Shown here piece by piece: positions 21,345 to 33,439 of a DNA stretch of 64,000 nt. Every line of letters starts with the position of its first letter. Positions within the stretch are counted from its first letter, which is position 1. The translations under genes were made by a program, and so were the position numbers. The notes beneath the pieces are model-generated. The model saw only the letters and a program-made list of their open reading frames with translations, made no database searches and was not told the origin of the DNA. The DNA is from Sabethes cyaneus. Taxonomy: Eukaryota > Arthropoda > Insecta > Diptera > Culicidae. The DNA is taken from positions 14,550,768 to 14,614,767 of the forward strand of contig NC_071355.1 in the NCBI RefSeq assembly GCF_943734655.1, given 5' to 3'.

Positions 21345-21990
21345 GTCTGGAGTTCCTCGAGGCAGCAATTTGAGACCACTGCTTTTCTTGCTGTGATTTA
21401 ACAACGTTGCGTTACCATTTCAGTACTGGATGTAGGTCAGTGACGCCAATGACCTGAAACTATTCGCCACGATAGAAAATATAGACAACTGCCGTCGCCG
21501 GGTTCGCTTGATTTGTTAAGAGCTGGTGCAAACGGAACTGGCTCATTGTGAGCGTTTCCAAATGTAAAATTATGAGTTTTCACCGTAATAAAAACCCGAT
21601 TCTCTTTGATTACATCGTCGATGATATTGAGTTACGCATAGTGAACCGAGATAATGACCTTGGAGTCTTGCTGGACACAAAAAGGACATTCAATCTAGAT
21701 CGTGAATCAAATATCTCCAAGGCATCACTGCAGCTCGGATTATTATTTAAGATGAATCCGAACTTTAAGAATGCTCACTGTCTTAAATTGTTGTATTGTA
21801 CCCTTGGTCTAGTTCATCTCCTATTAAAGAATTGCAGCCTGGTCTGGTTTCCAAACCAGTTAACTTGGAACCTGTGCAACGGAGATTTGTCCGACTTGCA
21901 TTGCGAGACCTCCCTTGGCGACATCCTGAAGACTTGCCTTCTTGTTTACATTTTTACATTTACATTTGTTGGGGTATTTCATCTGACATA
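21345..21990 (+). pseudogene. Jockey-like RT fragment (motif B to thumb)
   Basis: KSGVPRGSNLRPLLFLL is motif B, VSDANDLKLFATIENIDNC replaces the YADD-containing motif C, and SVSKCKIMSFHRNKNPILFD with VNRDNDLGVLLDTKRTFNLD and SNISKASLQLGLLFKM is the thumb and connection. The last part is open for about 147 codons. The catalytic YADD reads DAND. Stops and frame changes occur in the 5' half. Confidence 0.75.
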
Positions 21991-22484
21991 AAATTTTTTT
22001 TAATGAATAAAATCTTATAACAAATTACATCTCTTCAATTTCTGTACAAATAAGTGCGATGGTTCACCGAACTCAAATAGTTCCTCCACCTTTGAAAAAG
22101 TCCGGATGCATTCCGTGATTGGTTCGTTATATCCAAATGCCGTTCGATAAAATGAAGTTTGTAGTAGGCCCGTAGACCGTAATGGTCGTTGTGTACTATC
22201 CGTACTCTACCCTAGCCATACACATCATCATGTAAACAAATATTATGCAACAGGTCAAAATAAAACAGACAACTCCGACCGTATTGAGACACACGACGGA
22301 CACCGAACGCAAGCACCAGCGCCATGCATACACTTCACATGTGCACGCATTCTGCTGAGCTGGCTCTCCGACCCGTCGGTGACCGATGTGACTCGGTGTT
22401 CAGTAAGGATTCGAATTACAATTCCAGAACCAAATGTATCAAACAAAGAATCTTTCTGTCCCGGTAGTCTATCTCTTTTTAGCT
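21991..22484. other. Unassigned AT-rich stretch
   Basis: No exon, tRNA or transposon end was recognised between the jockey-like fragment and the TTAA-flanked element. Confidence 0.4.
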
Positions 22485-22488
22485 TTAA

Positions 22489-24852
22489 CCTTCTGCCTGT
22501 ACAAAAAAATACTTACGTTGTCTGTACATTGTGGTCAATTTGACTCCAAAATTCAAACCGCTATATCTCAGCGAAAAATAGACGGATTTCCAAATTTTCA
22601 AATGTTTTAGAAAGGTAATTTAATGCACTAAATAATAAAATTATGAATTGCGACTTGGCGGGGTGGTCCTTTTACAAGGAGGGGTTTTAGTAAAGAAAAG
22701 TCGGAAAAATCGGATTTTTTCAGATTTCTGACGTTTATATCACGAAATCCTTACCACCTAGAACGATGCTTTCTTCTACAAAAATATACGCGAACACGAA
22801 ATCTTCAAAGTAACTTGTGGCATTTTACAGGATTTGCTCGCTAGGTGGTGTTTATCTAGAAAAATAGATCTTTTTGGACGCAATTTTTTTGGGTTCTATT
22901 AGTGTGACTTGTTCTCGCTAATGTTGATTATATAGACAAGATATGAAGTGAACATAGTCCGGTGGTAGATAAAACCATGGTGATCGGTTTAGAATGAATC
23001 CGCCAAGTGGTGTACGAGTACAATTTTATAAATATTGGTCGCAGTTAAATAAGTCGATTGCATGCAAGTTTCTTGCCTTCGGCGAGATTGGTTAAATGGA
23101 ATAGATTCACTCTATGATACACAGTTTAGCACAGTATTTAATCACCAGGTGACGCTAGTGTGCTTTTTGTTTTGTTTTATTTATTCTATATGAACATATT
23201 GTTTCGTCAAAAGTCGTCGTCTTTGACATTAATTCGCAAAATAAAACTAGTAACAATTATTCGCAATACTATATAGCCACCGATTCGGCCAGGATGTATG
23301 TTAAAACGATCGGCAAAAATTGAACATAGTACCGGGAAAAAATCATCGTCATCTGGCGACAGAATTTTGTACCAAAATTTTCAAAATAGAGTGGAACAAT
23401 TATGCCGTAGACACAAATTTTACATCTAGTCAGTATTCTAAGCTGCGATAAAAAATAAAAAAAAGGACCACCTATGCCACCTAGCGATCAAATTCTGACC
23501 ACACTATTAGCCATAAGTTTTATCTGTCACAAGACCATGTTTACTGCAAAGCTTGTTTTTCTGTCCAAATTTTCCGCGAGCAAGAACGATTTACACGAGT
23601 AGAATTCATAAACTTAATCTAATCTAATCTCTAATCTCACACTAACGCAGCCAATTCTGGAAGGCATCCTGGAAAATGACGATTACTTGAATCAATCATT
23701 TTTCTTGTCAACGGCCAGGCCAACGGCGCAGCATGTACCGCAGAAAGAATTCCAAGGAATCAAGTGGAACTAGAAAAAATACCTAATTCCATCAAACTCC
23801 TTGAAATCAAGGGAAGGAAGAAAGCGTGGACCTCCCGTACCAAACGCTTCCCATATACATAGATAATGATTTATTTACAGTCGTTGGGAGTATCTTTGCT
23901 AATAAGGGTTAAGTGATACTCCGGACCCTCAGGGATGAACTAATGGCATTTAGACCAGAAGCCAGGCTGCAATTGGCCAAGGATATAGCGCCTTATTTCG
24001 CTCTCTGAAAATAGATTAGTTTACCAAAAAAATAGTATAAATCATATAATACTTGAAATTAAAGTCGTGTGGTTTAATGGTTGCCTAAAACTACATTTGT
24101 AAGGTTAGGAACTGAAAACCGCACGACTCCGCACCTCCTAGCTTGGCTACTCAATTATACAAATTGAAGTATTTTCAGGTATGGCCACGTGGAGGCGCTA
24201 GGTAGGGGCTTGGGATGGCTAGAGCTATGTTGGGCGCTTCTTCCTAGTTGCCTTCCCCATTTCATACCCCGAGTAGAATTCATAAATTTAAGACAAAAAA
24301 GTTGATTATTCTCACATTAACGCCACCTAGCGAGTAAATTCTTTAAAATGGCATATGTAACTTTGAAGATCTCGTGTACGCGCATATTTTTGTAGAAAGA
24401 ATTGTCACTCTAGGTGGTAAGGATTTCGTGATATAAACGTCACAAATCTGAAAAAAAATCCGATTTTTTCGACTTTTCTTTACTAAAACCTACTACTCCT
24501 TGTACAAGGTTCCTCCCGTCAAGTCGCCATTTAAAATTTTATCATTTAGTCCATTAAATTACCTTTCTGAAACATCTAAAAATTCGGATATCTATCAGGT
24601 TTTCGCTGAGATATAGCAGTTTGAATTTTGGGGTCAAATTGACCCCAATGTACAGACAACGTAAATTTTTCAATAAAATTGTCGCAAAACGTAAGTTTTC
24701 GAAATTTTTCGATCTAATAACTTCTATAATAAAAGATCTCCGGAAGACACACCTAGTCGCGAAAAAAGTAGATTAATTCATTGAAAAACAAAAAAGTTAT
24801 AGCTTCTCAAAGTGGCCTGGGGTCAAATTGACCCCAGTGTACAGACAAAGGG
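22489..24852. mobile_element. TTAA-flanked foldback element (piggyBac-like), 2.36 kb
   Basis: TTAA lies immediately outside both ends (22485-22488 and 24853-24856). The ends are inverse to each other: CCTTCTGCCTGTAC at the left and GTACAGACAAAGG at the right. Long inverted arms follow, about 22515-22870 against about 24310-24690, sharing GATTTCGTGATATAAACGTC on one side and its inverse on the other. TTAA target duplications are the hallmark of piggyBac transposons. No transposase frame remains. The spacer carries a separate retroelement insertion. Confidence 0.75.
23617..24269 (-). mobile_element. Short non-autonomous retroelement with 20-bp target duplication
   Basis: The insertion is bracketed by CGAGTAGAATTCATAAACTT (23596-23615) and CGAGTAGAATTCATAAATTT (24270-24289), a 20-bp duplication with one mismatch. 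The left end is a run of TCTAA/TAATC units, that is a (GATTA)n-like tail when read on the minus strand. This combination indicates target-primed reverse transcription and sets the orientation as minus. There is no long reading frame. An internal segment of about 126 bp (23883-24008) recurs at 40.1 and 50.1 kb. Confidence 0.75.
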
Positions 24853-24856
24853 TTAA

Positions 24857-25990
24857 GAATGCATTAAGAATAGGGAAAATATCAATATGCATTACCGATA
24901 TTTTCCACCAAAATTTAACCATAAACCCTTCGAATAATAAATTAAGCCATTCTGACTTCAGACTTAGAGTACTCAATGCGACCCCAATCGGGCTATCGCC
25001 GACGGTAGCAATAAGTCCCTTGAGCAACCCCGAGATCCGTTGATCTACCACGGGCTATTGCTAAACGTCGAATAGTTATAGTAAATGTATTATAGTTGTG
25101 ATGCCCGGATCTATCTTAAGTAGACAGATGCCGTTTACTCGACATAGACACATTAGAAGACAGACCTGCAATAAAGTTTCGGGCATCGCAACGATCACTG
25201 CGCTCGACGGGATTGGTGCTAACCCCGTTTCACCGGACTGCGTTTGGATATAGCGAATCAATTTATTGAATGTGTTAGCACTTTTTCAAAAACGGAGAAA
25301 ATGTTTGACTTTGGTGAACCGTCGCACTTGTTTGCGCAGAGACCATCAAGATGCAATTTACTATAAGATTTTATCGGATTATTTTCACATATCCAAATAC
25401 ATATAAACATATATAATTACAGTCAAAAATTCATTTACAATCAAGCCATCCGAATATTTTTTGTTATTCAAAACAAAACAAAACCAAAGAAAATTCTTTC
25501 GTTTTTCCTCCATAAACCAAAATCTTGTCTGGTGTACGCTTCACGAGTCAAAGTTTATCCGAAAAGATAAGCTTTAAATTGTTCATTATGTGTTCTCTTG
25601 GTCGAAAAAGCATTATATACAATGTCAATTGAAGCAAATTAAGCTGGGCAGTGTTTGACTGATAGCAGAGACTTTGCCGGTTAGTCCATACAGGGCACTG
25701 GATGGTATTTTCGGCCCGCTTCTAATTCTTGGGCCTATTTGGTTTTTCATGTTAGTAGTGTTTATTGGTAAGAAACAGTGATAGTTTTTCCCTCTAAAGT
25801 GCGGAGAACTGAGCCTAGACCCAAATTAGAAGTAGGCTGGAGAACTAATGCCGTATCCCCAATTGCGGCTGACCGTCTTGAATCTAATAATCATGCGTAA
25901 CTTTCAGAACGACCTAAGTAACGTTGAAGGATTTGTTCGGTGTCCCGCTTTTCCATTAAATCGAATATAATATAATGAAAGTTTTGTCAC
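24857..25990. other. Unassigned stretch
   Basis: AT-rich to mixed DNA between the foldback element and a jockey-like fragment. A chance frame at about 24828-25043 spans the element border and is not a gene. No exon was supported. Confidence 0.4.
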
Positions 25991-26029
25991 CGATTAGCTA
26001 GATAGCACCAGCAACAAACGAGCCATACA

Positions 26030-26680
26030 AAGCCGATGTGTTCAATTGCTTTGAATCACCTTGTAGCAACACCGAAACTTTATATGTTCTCTATTCTAGA
26101 GTTCCCCAAGGCAGTATCTTGGGACCTTTAGTGTTATCGCTGTTTATTAATGATACTGATGGCACACGACTATCATATGCGGATAGCACTAAAATGATTG
26201 TCAACAAAGTAAATCGACTACATGGTTTGATCCTGAGAATTGGTAATAAATTCGAGGATCCTGGGCCCCTCTGCATTTTCTACTGCTCGCTGGTGCGTTC
26301 AATTTGAGAGGCAACCTGTGTTGTGTGCGACCCGTATTATAATAACGGGGTGAAACGCATTGAACGCATTCAGTACGAACAGTACGAACAATCATAGCAT
26401 ATCCCGTACACGGTCATGGAGAAGCCCTATACTGACCTTTGCCTCCTGCTAGGTATTACTACGCTCGCTTACTACACACAACGACGGAAGGACAAAATGA
26501 CTCAAACGACTCAAAAATTTTGGCTGACAGCTATAATTGTCCAACCATCCTCACTATGCTACCACTGTACTGCTCTGTACGCCCACAACGCCACCGACGT
26601 TTGCTACGGGTGAATGCTCATGGTCTTCTCCCAATCGACCTCGAGGAAAGAATCTCGACTAGTACCGACGTTTAGAGTCA
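26030..26680 (+). pseudogene. Jockey-like ORF2 remnant
   Basis: SRVPQGSILGPLVLSLFIND is RT motif B. TRLSYADSTKMIVNKVNRLH joins motif C (YADS for YADD) directly to thumb sequence (GLILRIGNKFEDPGPLCIFY), so about 60 codons have been lost. After 26330 the tail continues in changing frames with pieces of the C-terminal domain. Inactive. Confidence 0.7.
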
Positions 26681-26689
26681 ACCAATCCT

Positions 26690-28950
26690 GGCCACATATG
26701 GCTATGTGGAGGAAGAAAACTGAATGGAGAATAAGCGGGCCATACATACGCCATTAGTGTACTCTAATTACCTTAATACTAACACTACTAGGTAATTGGA
26801 GACAGACTGTTGAAAAACGCCATAAGACTTAAAATCATTAGACTAAAGATTAAAATTGAATTTTACCCATTCGAAGCCATTCAATTGCTCCGGTTTCGGT
26901 TTCAACCTCGAATAATTGGTGAACCACTTTGGTTCCGTGAATTTTTCCGAACAAAATGTCTACCTCGTTTCAATTACGAATTTAATTACACATGTTATTG
27001 CATAATTTTCCGATGCTTAACTACCCTGGGCGTTGGTATCATGATACACAGCACACTGTTTCCGGAAAACCAAATTAGACCGCAACAATGCTTACCGAAA
27101 AGCAAAAGCAATTTGTCATAAAGGCAAGCACCTTCCGTCAAGCAACACCCAACACTCGGCGGTAAATCATGCAACTACGAAAACTCCTCCAAGCCATTCT
27201 TCTTTAGCCGCTCGAAATGAGCGTGTTCGATGTAAACAGACATAATTTTCCGCTGGTACTGTTTTCCCCCCGATATTTAGTCACATTAATCCAGTTCGCA
27301 TGCATGCATGCAGGTATGCGTTTCGAGTTTTCAATTGGTGCTCCGTTCAGTTCGTACAGTAACAATTTTGTTTTTACGATGCAGCTCAATCGACACAAGG
27401 CCAACGCGAACCGTTTTTTTTTCTTTCTTTCTGTAATCAATTTCACAATGCATAACAAGTCACGAATTACCTACGGGTTATATGGGATCGTTCACACCCA
27501 ATACTCATAGGCGATTAATGAAATAAAAAAAAAGCGAAGGATTCAAAGCCCTCGGTCGAGTGGAAACTGACCGGATAATTGACTCCGCGCGCGCGGCTAA
27601 GCGCGATGTGGTGTGAATGTTTTCCGAGAAATGCCGATCAGGAGCTGGTGGGTAACATTTAACGCACGAAGAAATGGAAAGCTTGTGATGCGGGCACCGA
27701 GTGCCCATTCGAGGCTAGGATATTCGAAATTATTGCGCACAGTTGCAAACATGCAGCAGCACCTCGTCAGGTATTTCGAATCAATTTTTATTTTATTGTT
27801 TCTGCATAAAATAACATTTTACTATATCTAAATGATCAGTCCAAGCGTGTTAATGCACTCTCCAGACTGTGTGTTAACATAACACCTTAAACAGCCAATG
27901 CGGGTTTCATTCAGCGTACTGACAGTTTTAAACTCTTATTGAAAAATGTTAAACATGAGAAAAATCAATACATTGTTAGATCTTAGGCTTAGCTAACAAT
28001 ACAATTTTTACATCTACATTTTAATTTTGATTTGCATTTGAATCATGTTGATCTAAATTTACAACCGTTTTTTGAAAGTTGAAACTTAATCGTAATTGAA
28101 CCGCAGAGTTCGGATCGTACTTCATTAACCATTCATGAATGGTCAATATCGTCGTAAGTTGGAAAATTTATGTTGAACTACAGGTTTTATAGCAACTAAA
28201 CAAATTTACAGCACAGTAACGTTTACTGATGCATAAAGATGACCTCAACAATTGCCCTCCAAATTAAGGGTTCCATGTTGAACAGCAGTGTTCTGTTATG
28301 CAAAATCCTCTAGCTCTTAATAGTTTCAATGACTAGCTTTGGGAGAAAGTATTTTGCTTCACTGATTCGTATTCATTCCATGAACCATAAAGTGAAGTCA
28401 GATATGAAAAATTATAGTTATAAAATCCTTTTACCTGTTTGTTCGTTTGAAAACTCGTCCTGATGACTTAGTAAATCACTTCTGAATATTTTGTTGATTT
28501 ACTGTTCCGTTAAAGTGACATAATGGGCGGACTTAATAATGAAAACAATTTTAAAAAATTCAATGGCTTCTATTTTTCCAGAAAATCCAAAGAAAATTTT
28601 CTGATTTCCTCGGAATAACTCGTAAGTTAAGCGTCCTAGAACAAAAAATTCTTTCATGAAAATGCAACAAAATTGTCTCAACAATCCAGAAAAAATATCG
28701 ATTAGAAAAGGAGATTTCACGACAATTTTCACAACAGAAGAAAAGCTCCAAAGCAAAATCAGAAAGCCAATGATCGAATTTTTGAAAAATTATTAAAATA
28801 GTTTCTTTTTCTTGTTCCCAAGTTCATAGTTTTTACTGAAAAAATTCCATTTGAAGAATACTGCTGACGGCTTTTTCCATGCTCTGAGAATTTTCTTAAT
28901 TTTTAGTTTTACACTCAAGTCGCTTTTTACGCGAAGGATACGTCCCGCGT
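26690..28950. other. Unassigned AT-rich stretch
   Basis: About 2.2 kb with no exon or transposon end that I can support. A GCATGCATGCATGC run lies at about 27298-27312 and a GCGCGCGCG run near 27586-27596. Open frames of 60-100 codons here show no recognisable motif. Confidence 0.4.
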
Positions 28951-28960
28951 AAATCAAAAC

Positions 28961-29080
28961 CGCGTAAATTCCGAAAACCGCGTAAAAAACTGCGTAAATT
29001 CCGAAAACCGCGTAAAAAACCGCGTACATTCCGAAAACCGCGTAAAAAACCGCATAAATTCCGAAAACCGGGTAAAAAAA
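28961..29080. repeat. Four tandem copies of a 30-bp unit
   Basis: Copies lie at 28961-28990, 28991-29020, 29021-29050 and 29051-29080. Each is close to CGCGTAAATTCCGAAAACCG followed by CGTAAAAAAC. Because 30 is divisible by three, every frame repeats as a 10-residue motif, which explains the overlapping frames seen on the minus strand. Diverged pieces of the same motif lie just outside (CCCGCGTAAATC at about 28944 and TTTCGCGTAAAA at about 29088). Confidence 0.9.
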
Positions 29081-30049
29081 CCAAAATTTCGCGTAAAAAA
29101 AAACTTTGTGGATTTCAACACTACGCGAAAAATAGAGGTCACGGAGTATTTAAATGGTTTCAATAACCGGCAGATAGTTACCACTTGAATTGAACAACAA
29201 GCATATGGCAGTAAGGCGCAATAGCTTATGTGTATTTTTGCTCGCATGAAAAACATCACAATATTCTGCATTGTATCGCTACAAGTAGTGATTGAAAACT
29301 TCACAAAAAATATTATTTTATTGGTATTCATTGCTTGTAAACATTAACTATTTATTTCTTCCTTTGAAACTACATATGTGCAGGGTGTTAGGTAGTTTAG
29401 TGATATGACAGATATCGTTACAGAGTTATTAAACAATTTTAGTTTTCGGTTCGTTTTACCTTAAATTACCTCTGGTACTAAAACTATGCCAGCTAGCTCA
29501 ATTTTATTACCTTCATTTGAAAGCATTTGAAAAAAATTTGTACTAAAAATTGCTTTTAAATCTCCTACTTTATGAGATTTAGTAACTTTTTAGAAGCCAA
29601 AAGCATTCAAATAAGTGTTTCTCAAGACGTTTTTATCGAATTTCTCCTATAAATGTGTGATAAAACTAATAAAAGCCATTTACCAATTTAAGCTCTAGTA
29701 CCGTTCTACAATTCGTTCTTTGACGTAAAACGTCTATCTCTTTTTGTTTCATTGCAATTTCATTTAAAACGTGTGGTTTTGGGTGTTTAATTAGTATCTG
29801 AAACTGCTCGAACTTATACATCACGCATAGCCCACTAGATGAACGCGTGCGACGGACACGGTTTGACGCATATGGAAAACAGTTTTGAAATTGACTTCTC
29901 GGGTCTCTCTGAGACGTTTCTGAAAGTATTAAAATATATTCTCCGGAAAAGGACTCACGGATTTTCTGATCGTCGGCTACCTAATGCAAGTAAGTATACA
30001 CACATCCAAAAGTGCTCGTTTTGTTGCACAATGATTTTAATTCAGGGAC

Positions 30050-30200
30050 GTCTATGACAACGCACAGTGCGTCGCTTCCGAGCAGGAACGTTGTTTTCAA
30101 CGAGGCTTCGAGGGAAGCCTCAGCCTCATCAGCAAATGACATCAGCGATTGACTATAAAATTTGACTGATTGTGGAAAACGATTTCAAGACAAGCACAAG
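30050..30200 (+). pseudogene. Possible hAT transposase C-terminal remnant, part 1
   Basis: The plus strand reads SASLPSRNVVFNEASREASA in one frame and, after a shift, LTIKFD and LIVENDFKT. This resembles the hAT dimerisation region, in which a serine-rich SxxxERVFSxAG-like motif is followed by RLxPxxVxxLxFLxxN. The match is loose, but the coding sequence appears to resume beyond the inserted element (32531), which supports it as a real old frame. Confidence 0.4.
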
Positions 30201-32531
30201 CAGGGTGGCAACTCGATACGAAAAATAAAATTCCCTGATTTTTCCAGGTTTTTCCAGGTGTGTTTAATAAAATTTCAGCTTTTATATTGCGATTTTAACT
30301 GGAAATGTGTTTCGCTCATTCAAATTTGAATTATTTTTCAATCGACGAGGATGTGAGAAAAATTATGCGAAATTTTCTCGTCCAACTTACTCACTTCCAT
30401 CTGTGCTTTCACATCCTGTATCTTCTACTAGAGCAGTAGAGTAGCTACCGTTTCTCCGCGCTCTTGTTGTTACGAGTTTCGTTGTCTTCAATGACGTGCG
30501 TTTCTTGCTCTCAAAACAAGAGACTTTAAAATGTTTTTCGACATTCTGAAATGACTTAAACTTTCACGCTAAAGTGGTTTTACCCCGCTTGTCACCATTA
30601 GCAAATTTTATACCTGACGAAGTGACCTCAATTTCTCTTCGAGCGACAAATTTGTTTTCCAGCTTAAACTCTAAAATAAAGGTTAATGTAGAAGTTTTGC
30701 ATTTTTTCGTGTGCTCTCGTATATTTTCCCCATACAACGAGTCCAACCTACCGAAATGGAGAAAGTTCCCCACTTATTCTATTTCCCTAGGCGGGTTCTT
30801 CTATTGCTTTCTTCCATTCTGCTGACTGGAAAATTGCACTAGTGAGTTCCTTATTCGTTCTTTTTCTCGCGTAAGTGTACTCGCAAGCTCATGCCCAAAC
30901 GGAGGGTGAAAAATTAATAAACAAAATTGATTTGGCGGAGAGTGCCGCTCGCACTCTTATCTTCTCGCAGCACCGAACTCTTAAGCGCCCATTGCGGCTA
31001 AATGTAAAACTCGCCATGGTGCTTTTTCACGCGAAAATGTTCTTATGTTTGATTTTCGTTCTCCGAGCCACAAATCATGCGGGAAAAGCTGTTTAATCAT
31101 GCTTGTGTTTAATTATAATTTTGCCGCGCGCCCTTGGCAAACTAGGCCGCGTATTCTAAAAAATATTTTCGTTCCTAAATACCTTAATTTTACTTTACAT
31201 GGATTCACCGGTTTTTACTACTCCGGGTCCAAATCAGATACTAAAATTCGTAACGTGGAACGTAGGGTCGCTACACCCGTATTTCGGTTACAACTTGTAC
31301 TTGTAACCTTCATCAGGCAGTTTAAAGACTACCCTGCCGTGAGACAGTAGAATTTCTCCTACATTTTTCTCGATTACAGTAGACTCTCGGAAAAGTTAAC
31401 TCTCTGAAAAGTTAATTGTTCAGAAAAGTTAAGCGAATATCAGCTCCCATGCAACGCTCTAAAAAGTTAATTTTTGCCTTAACTTTTCTGAGAGTTCGAA
31501 TTTATTGGTTGTCCAAACGTTCGTCCACACACGTGTGTTTTCATTCTATCTTTATTTCGCATTTTTCGGTTTATTTCGGTTTGTTTCACAGTTTCATACA
31601 GAGTCGCATCATAACTGCGATTAAATTAAATTCTTGTACCGGACAGTTGCAACAATAGCTCAATACGGGCACATAGTTACTTCAGGATTATTGATAACAT
31701 ACTGGAAAAGCGCCAGCTCAGATTGAATTTTAAATGCAAAAGAAGGAATAGCAAGGAACTAAAAATAAGCGCGAACATTATCAGAACGTAGTCGCAGACT
31801 ACGAAAAAACAAAAGTAAGCTAGTGTAACCGACTATTTTAAACTTACTTAAAGGAACTAAGTATTATTTCATAAAGATCTTGCTACATTTTTCTTTCCAT
31901 TACAATAAAAATGTGTACCTTATGTCCCGAAATGCATTTTTCGCTTTGGTATTTATCATTTTCACTGATTTTTAGGACTACTCGGAAAAGTTAATTTTTC
32001 GGAAAAGTTAATCGACCCATTCCCCAATCGATTAACTTTTCCGAGAGTCTACTGTATTCGTGAATTCTACTGAGACACTCGATTTGTAATTATTCTATAA
32101 AACGTTGCTTCGCAGAGACGTCTTTGGTGTGGTTTTGGGTTTTCTATTCTGCGAAATTTGGCGAAAAACCAAATTTTGCTGAGCATTTACTTCGATGTTC
32201 TGTGAATCAAGTCACATGCCGCAAAAGGTCCGTTCTAAAACTCTAATGTCATTCTACTTGACTAACGCCGAACGAAACGCGAGTGGCTGCAAATTTAAAT
32301 TTGCCATATCTCTGCAAATCACGGAGCTAATTATCGATGATCCAATCTATTACTTGTGCGTCGTACTTCTTTATCGATTTCAAAGTGTGCTTGGCTTCTC
32401 GATGAAACATTCATAGCGGTTGTTTGGAAAATTCCCTGCTTTTGTCCAAAACTCCCAGATTATTCCAGGTTTTTCAAGGCCATTTCAAATTCCCTAAAAA
32501 TTCCAGGCTTTTTCAGGTAGTTGCCACCCTG
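30201..32531. mobile_element. CAGGGTGGCAACT element inserted in the hAT-like element
   Basis: The left end CAGGGTGGCAACTCGA faces the right end AGTTGCCACCCTG. Just inside both ends lie the same CCCTGATTTTTCCAGG-type repeats (30230-30257 and 32430-32517 in inverse order). ACAAG occurs directly outside both ends. A related end with the same TTCCCTG/TTCCAGG repeats lies at 63343-63476. No transposase was recognised inside; the element carries a third, smaller element. Confidence 0.7.
31377..32054. mobile_element. TA-flanked pogo/Tigger-like MITE, 678 bp
   Basis: Perfect inverted repeats of 23 bp start CAGTAGACTCTCGGAAAAGT at the left and end ACTTTTCCGAGAGTCTACTG at the right. TA lies on both sides (31375-31376 and 32055-32056). 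Sub-terminal copies of CGGAAAAGTTAA repeat inside both ends. CAGT...CTC termini with TA duplications are typical of the pogo/Tigger branch of Tc1/mariner. No transposase frame remains. Confidence 0.85.
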
Positions 32532-32645
32532 ACAAGGCAAATTACGGCACAGTCCCTTGTCACCAGGGAGGTGCAGAACGTGCTGAACCGGGTAAAAATG
32601 CATCCTTTCCACACTACCGGTTCAAGAGCTGCTGCTACCGAATAA
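32531..32645 (+). pseudogene. Possible hAT transposase C-terminal remnant, part 2
   Basis: The frame reads RQITAQSLVTREVQNVLNRV and then KMHPFHTTG up to a TAA stop at about 32643. It follows on from the LIVENDFKT text at 30170-30197 once the 2.3-kb insertion is set aside, and the GC content is higher than around it. Assignment to hAT is tentative. Confidence 0.35.
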
Positions 32646-33439
32646 ACTCAATTTATTGTTTATCAATTTATCAAAGTATTGTTGTTGTTTTTCATACGTG
32701 TCAGACTGTATTCATCGCACGCGGTAATTTAGTGTGCTATGCGTGATGTATGATTTCTTGCAGTTTTCAGATTCAAATTCAACACCTAATACGATGCGTT
32801 TAAAATTAAATTGCAACGAAACTAAACGAAATAGGCGTTTTACGTCAAAGAACGAATTAAAAAACGGTACCAGAGCTTTAATTTGGCGAATTACAGCAAT
32901 TAGTATTATCACACATTTTTCGGAGAAATGTGATAAAAACGTCTTGAGAAACACTTATTTCAAAGCTTTTTGCTTCTAAAAAGCAGGCTTCATTCTCGGT
33001 TTTTTGCTCAGTAGATGCTCATTTGACTACAGCGCCTCAACTTAACAGATAGCTAACATAGTATCAGAGTCAGAGCTAATTTAAGACAAACAGAATCGAA
33101 AACTAAAAATGTTCAAGAACTCTGTAACAATTGAGATTTGACCATATGCGTAGAAGGTCGTTTTTCATCAAATATGTTCCTTTATCACCCCCTGAAATAT
33201 CTGCACTAAGCTACCCAGCAGCCTGTATAATGGTATTGGAATGCAGGTATGAAATAGAAAGAATTAACTAACTTAACTGACAATCGATGGCCATGTCTGG
33301 AAATGCTTCACGTACATACTGGAGCAGCTAAGCTAGGAGATGCGAGCTTGAGAGCTTGTCTCGGTGCGAGCGGCAGAAACAACGAGAATGGAAATATGGA
33401 ACGGATCAATCGGTATAGGACACGGCAATGAACAAGGAA

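Larger units (their letters stand above)
29381..33225. mobile_element. hAT-like element with long inverted repeats, multiply invaded
   Basis: The left end is CAGGGTGTTAGGTAGTTTAG and the right end its diverged inverse (CTAAGCTACCCAGCAGCCTG). Inverted arms of roughly 400 bp (about 29381-29800 against 32780-33225) share several blocks, for example CGTTCTTTGACGTAAAACG facing CGTTTTACGTCAAAGAACG and AAGTGTTTCTCAAGACGTTT facing its inverse. The CAGGG terminus and a possible hAT dimerisation remnant inside support a hAT assignment. The flanking 8-mers (CATATGTG and TATAATGG) do not match well. Two younger elements sit inside. Confidence 0.65.

Noticed and set aside
28961..29080. Regular 30-bp repeats resembling a CRISPR array
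   Set aside because: The copies are directly adjacent with no unique spacers, and the DNA is clearly from an insect.
28793..29331. Several overlapping minus-strand frames with repeated FRNLRGFLRG-like peptides
   Set aside because: They are the automatic translation of the 30-bp tandem repeat (30 is divisible by three); no start context, splice sites or flanking coding sequence.
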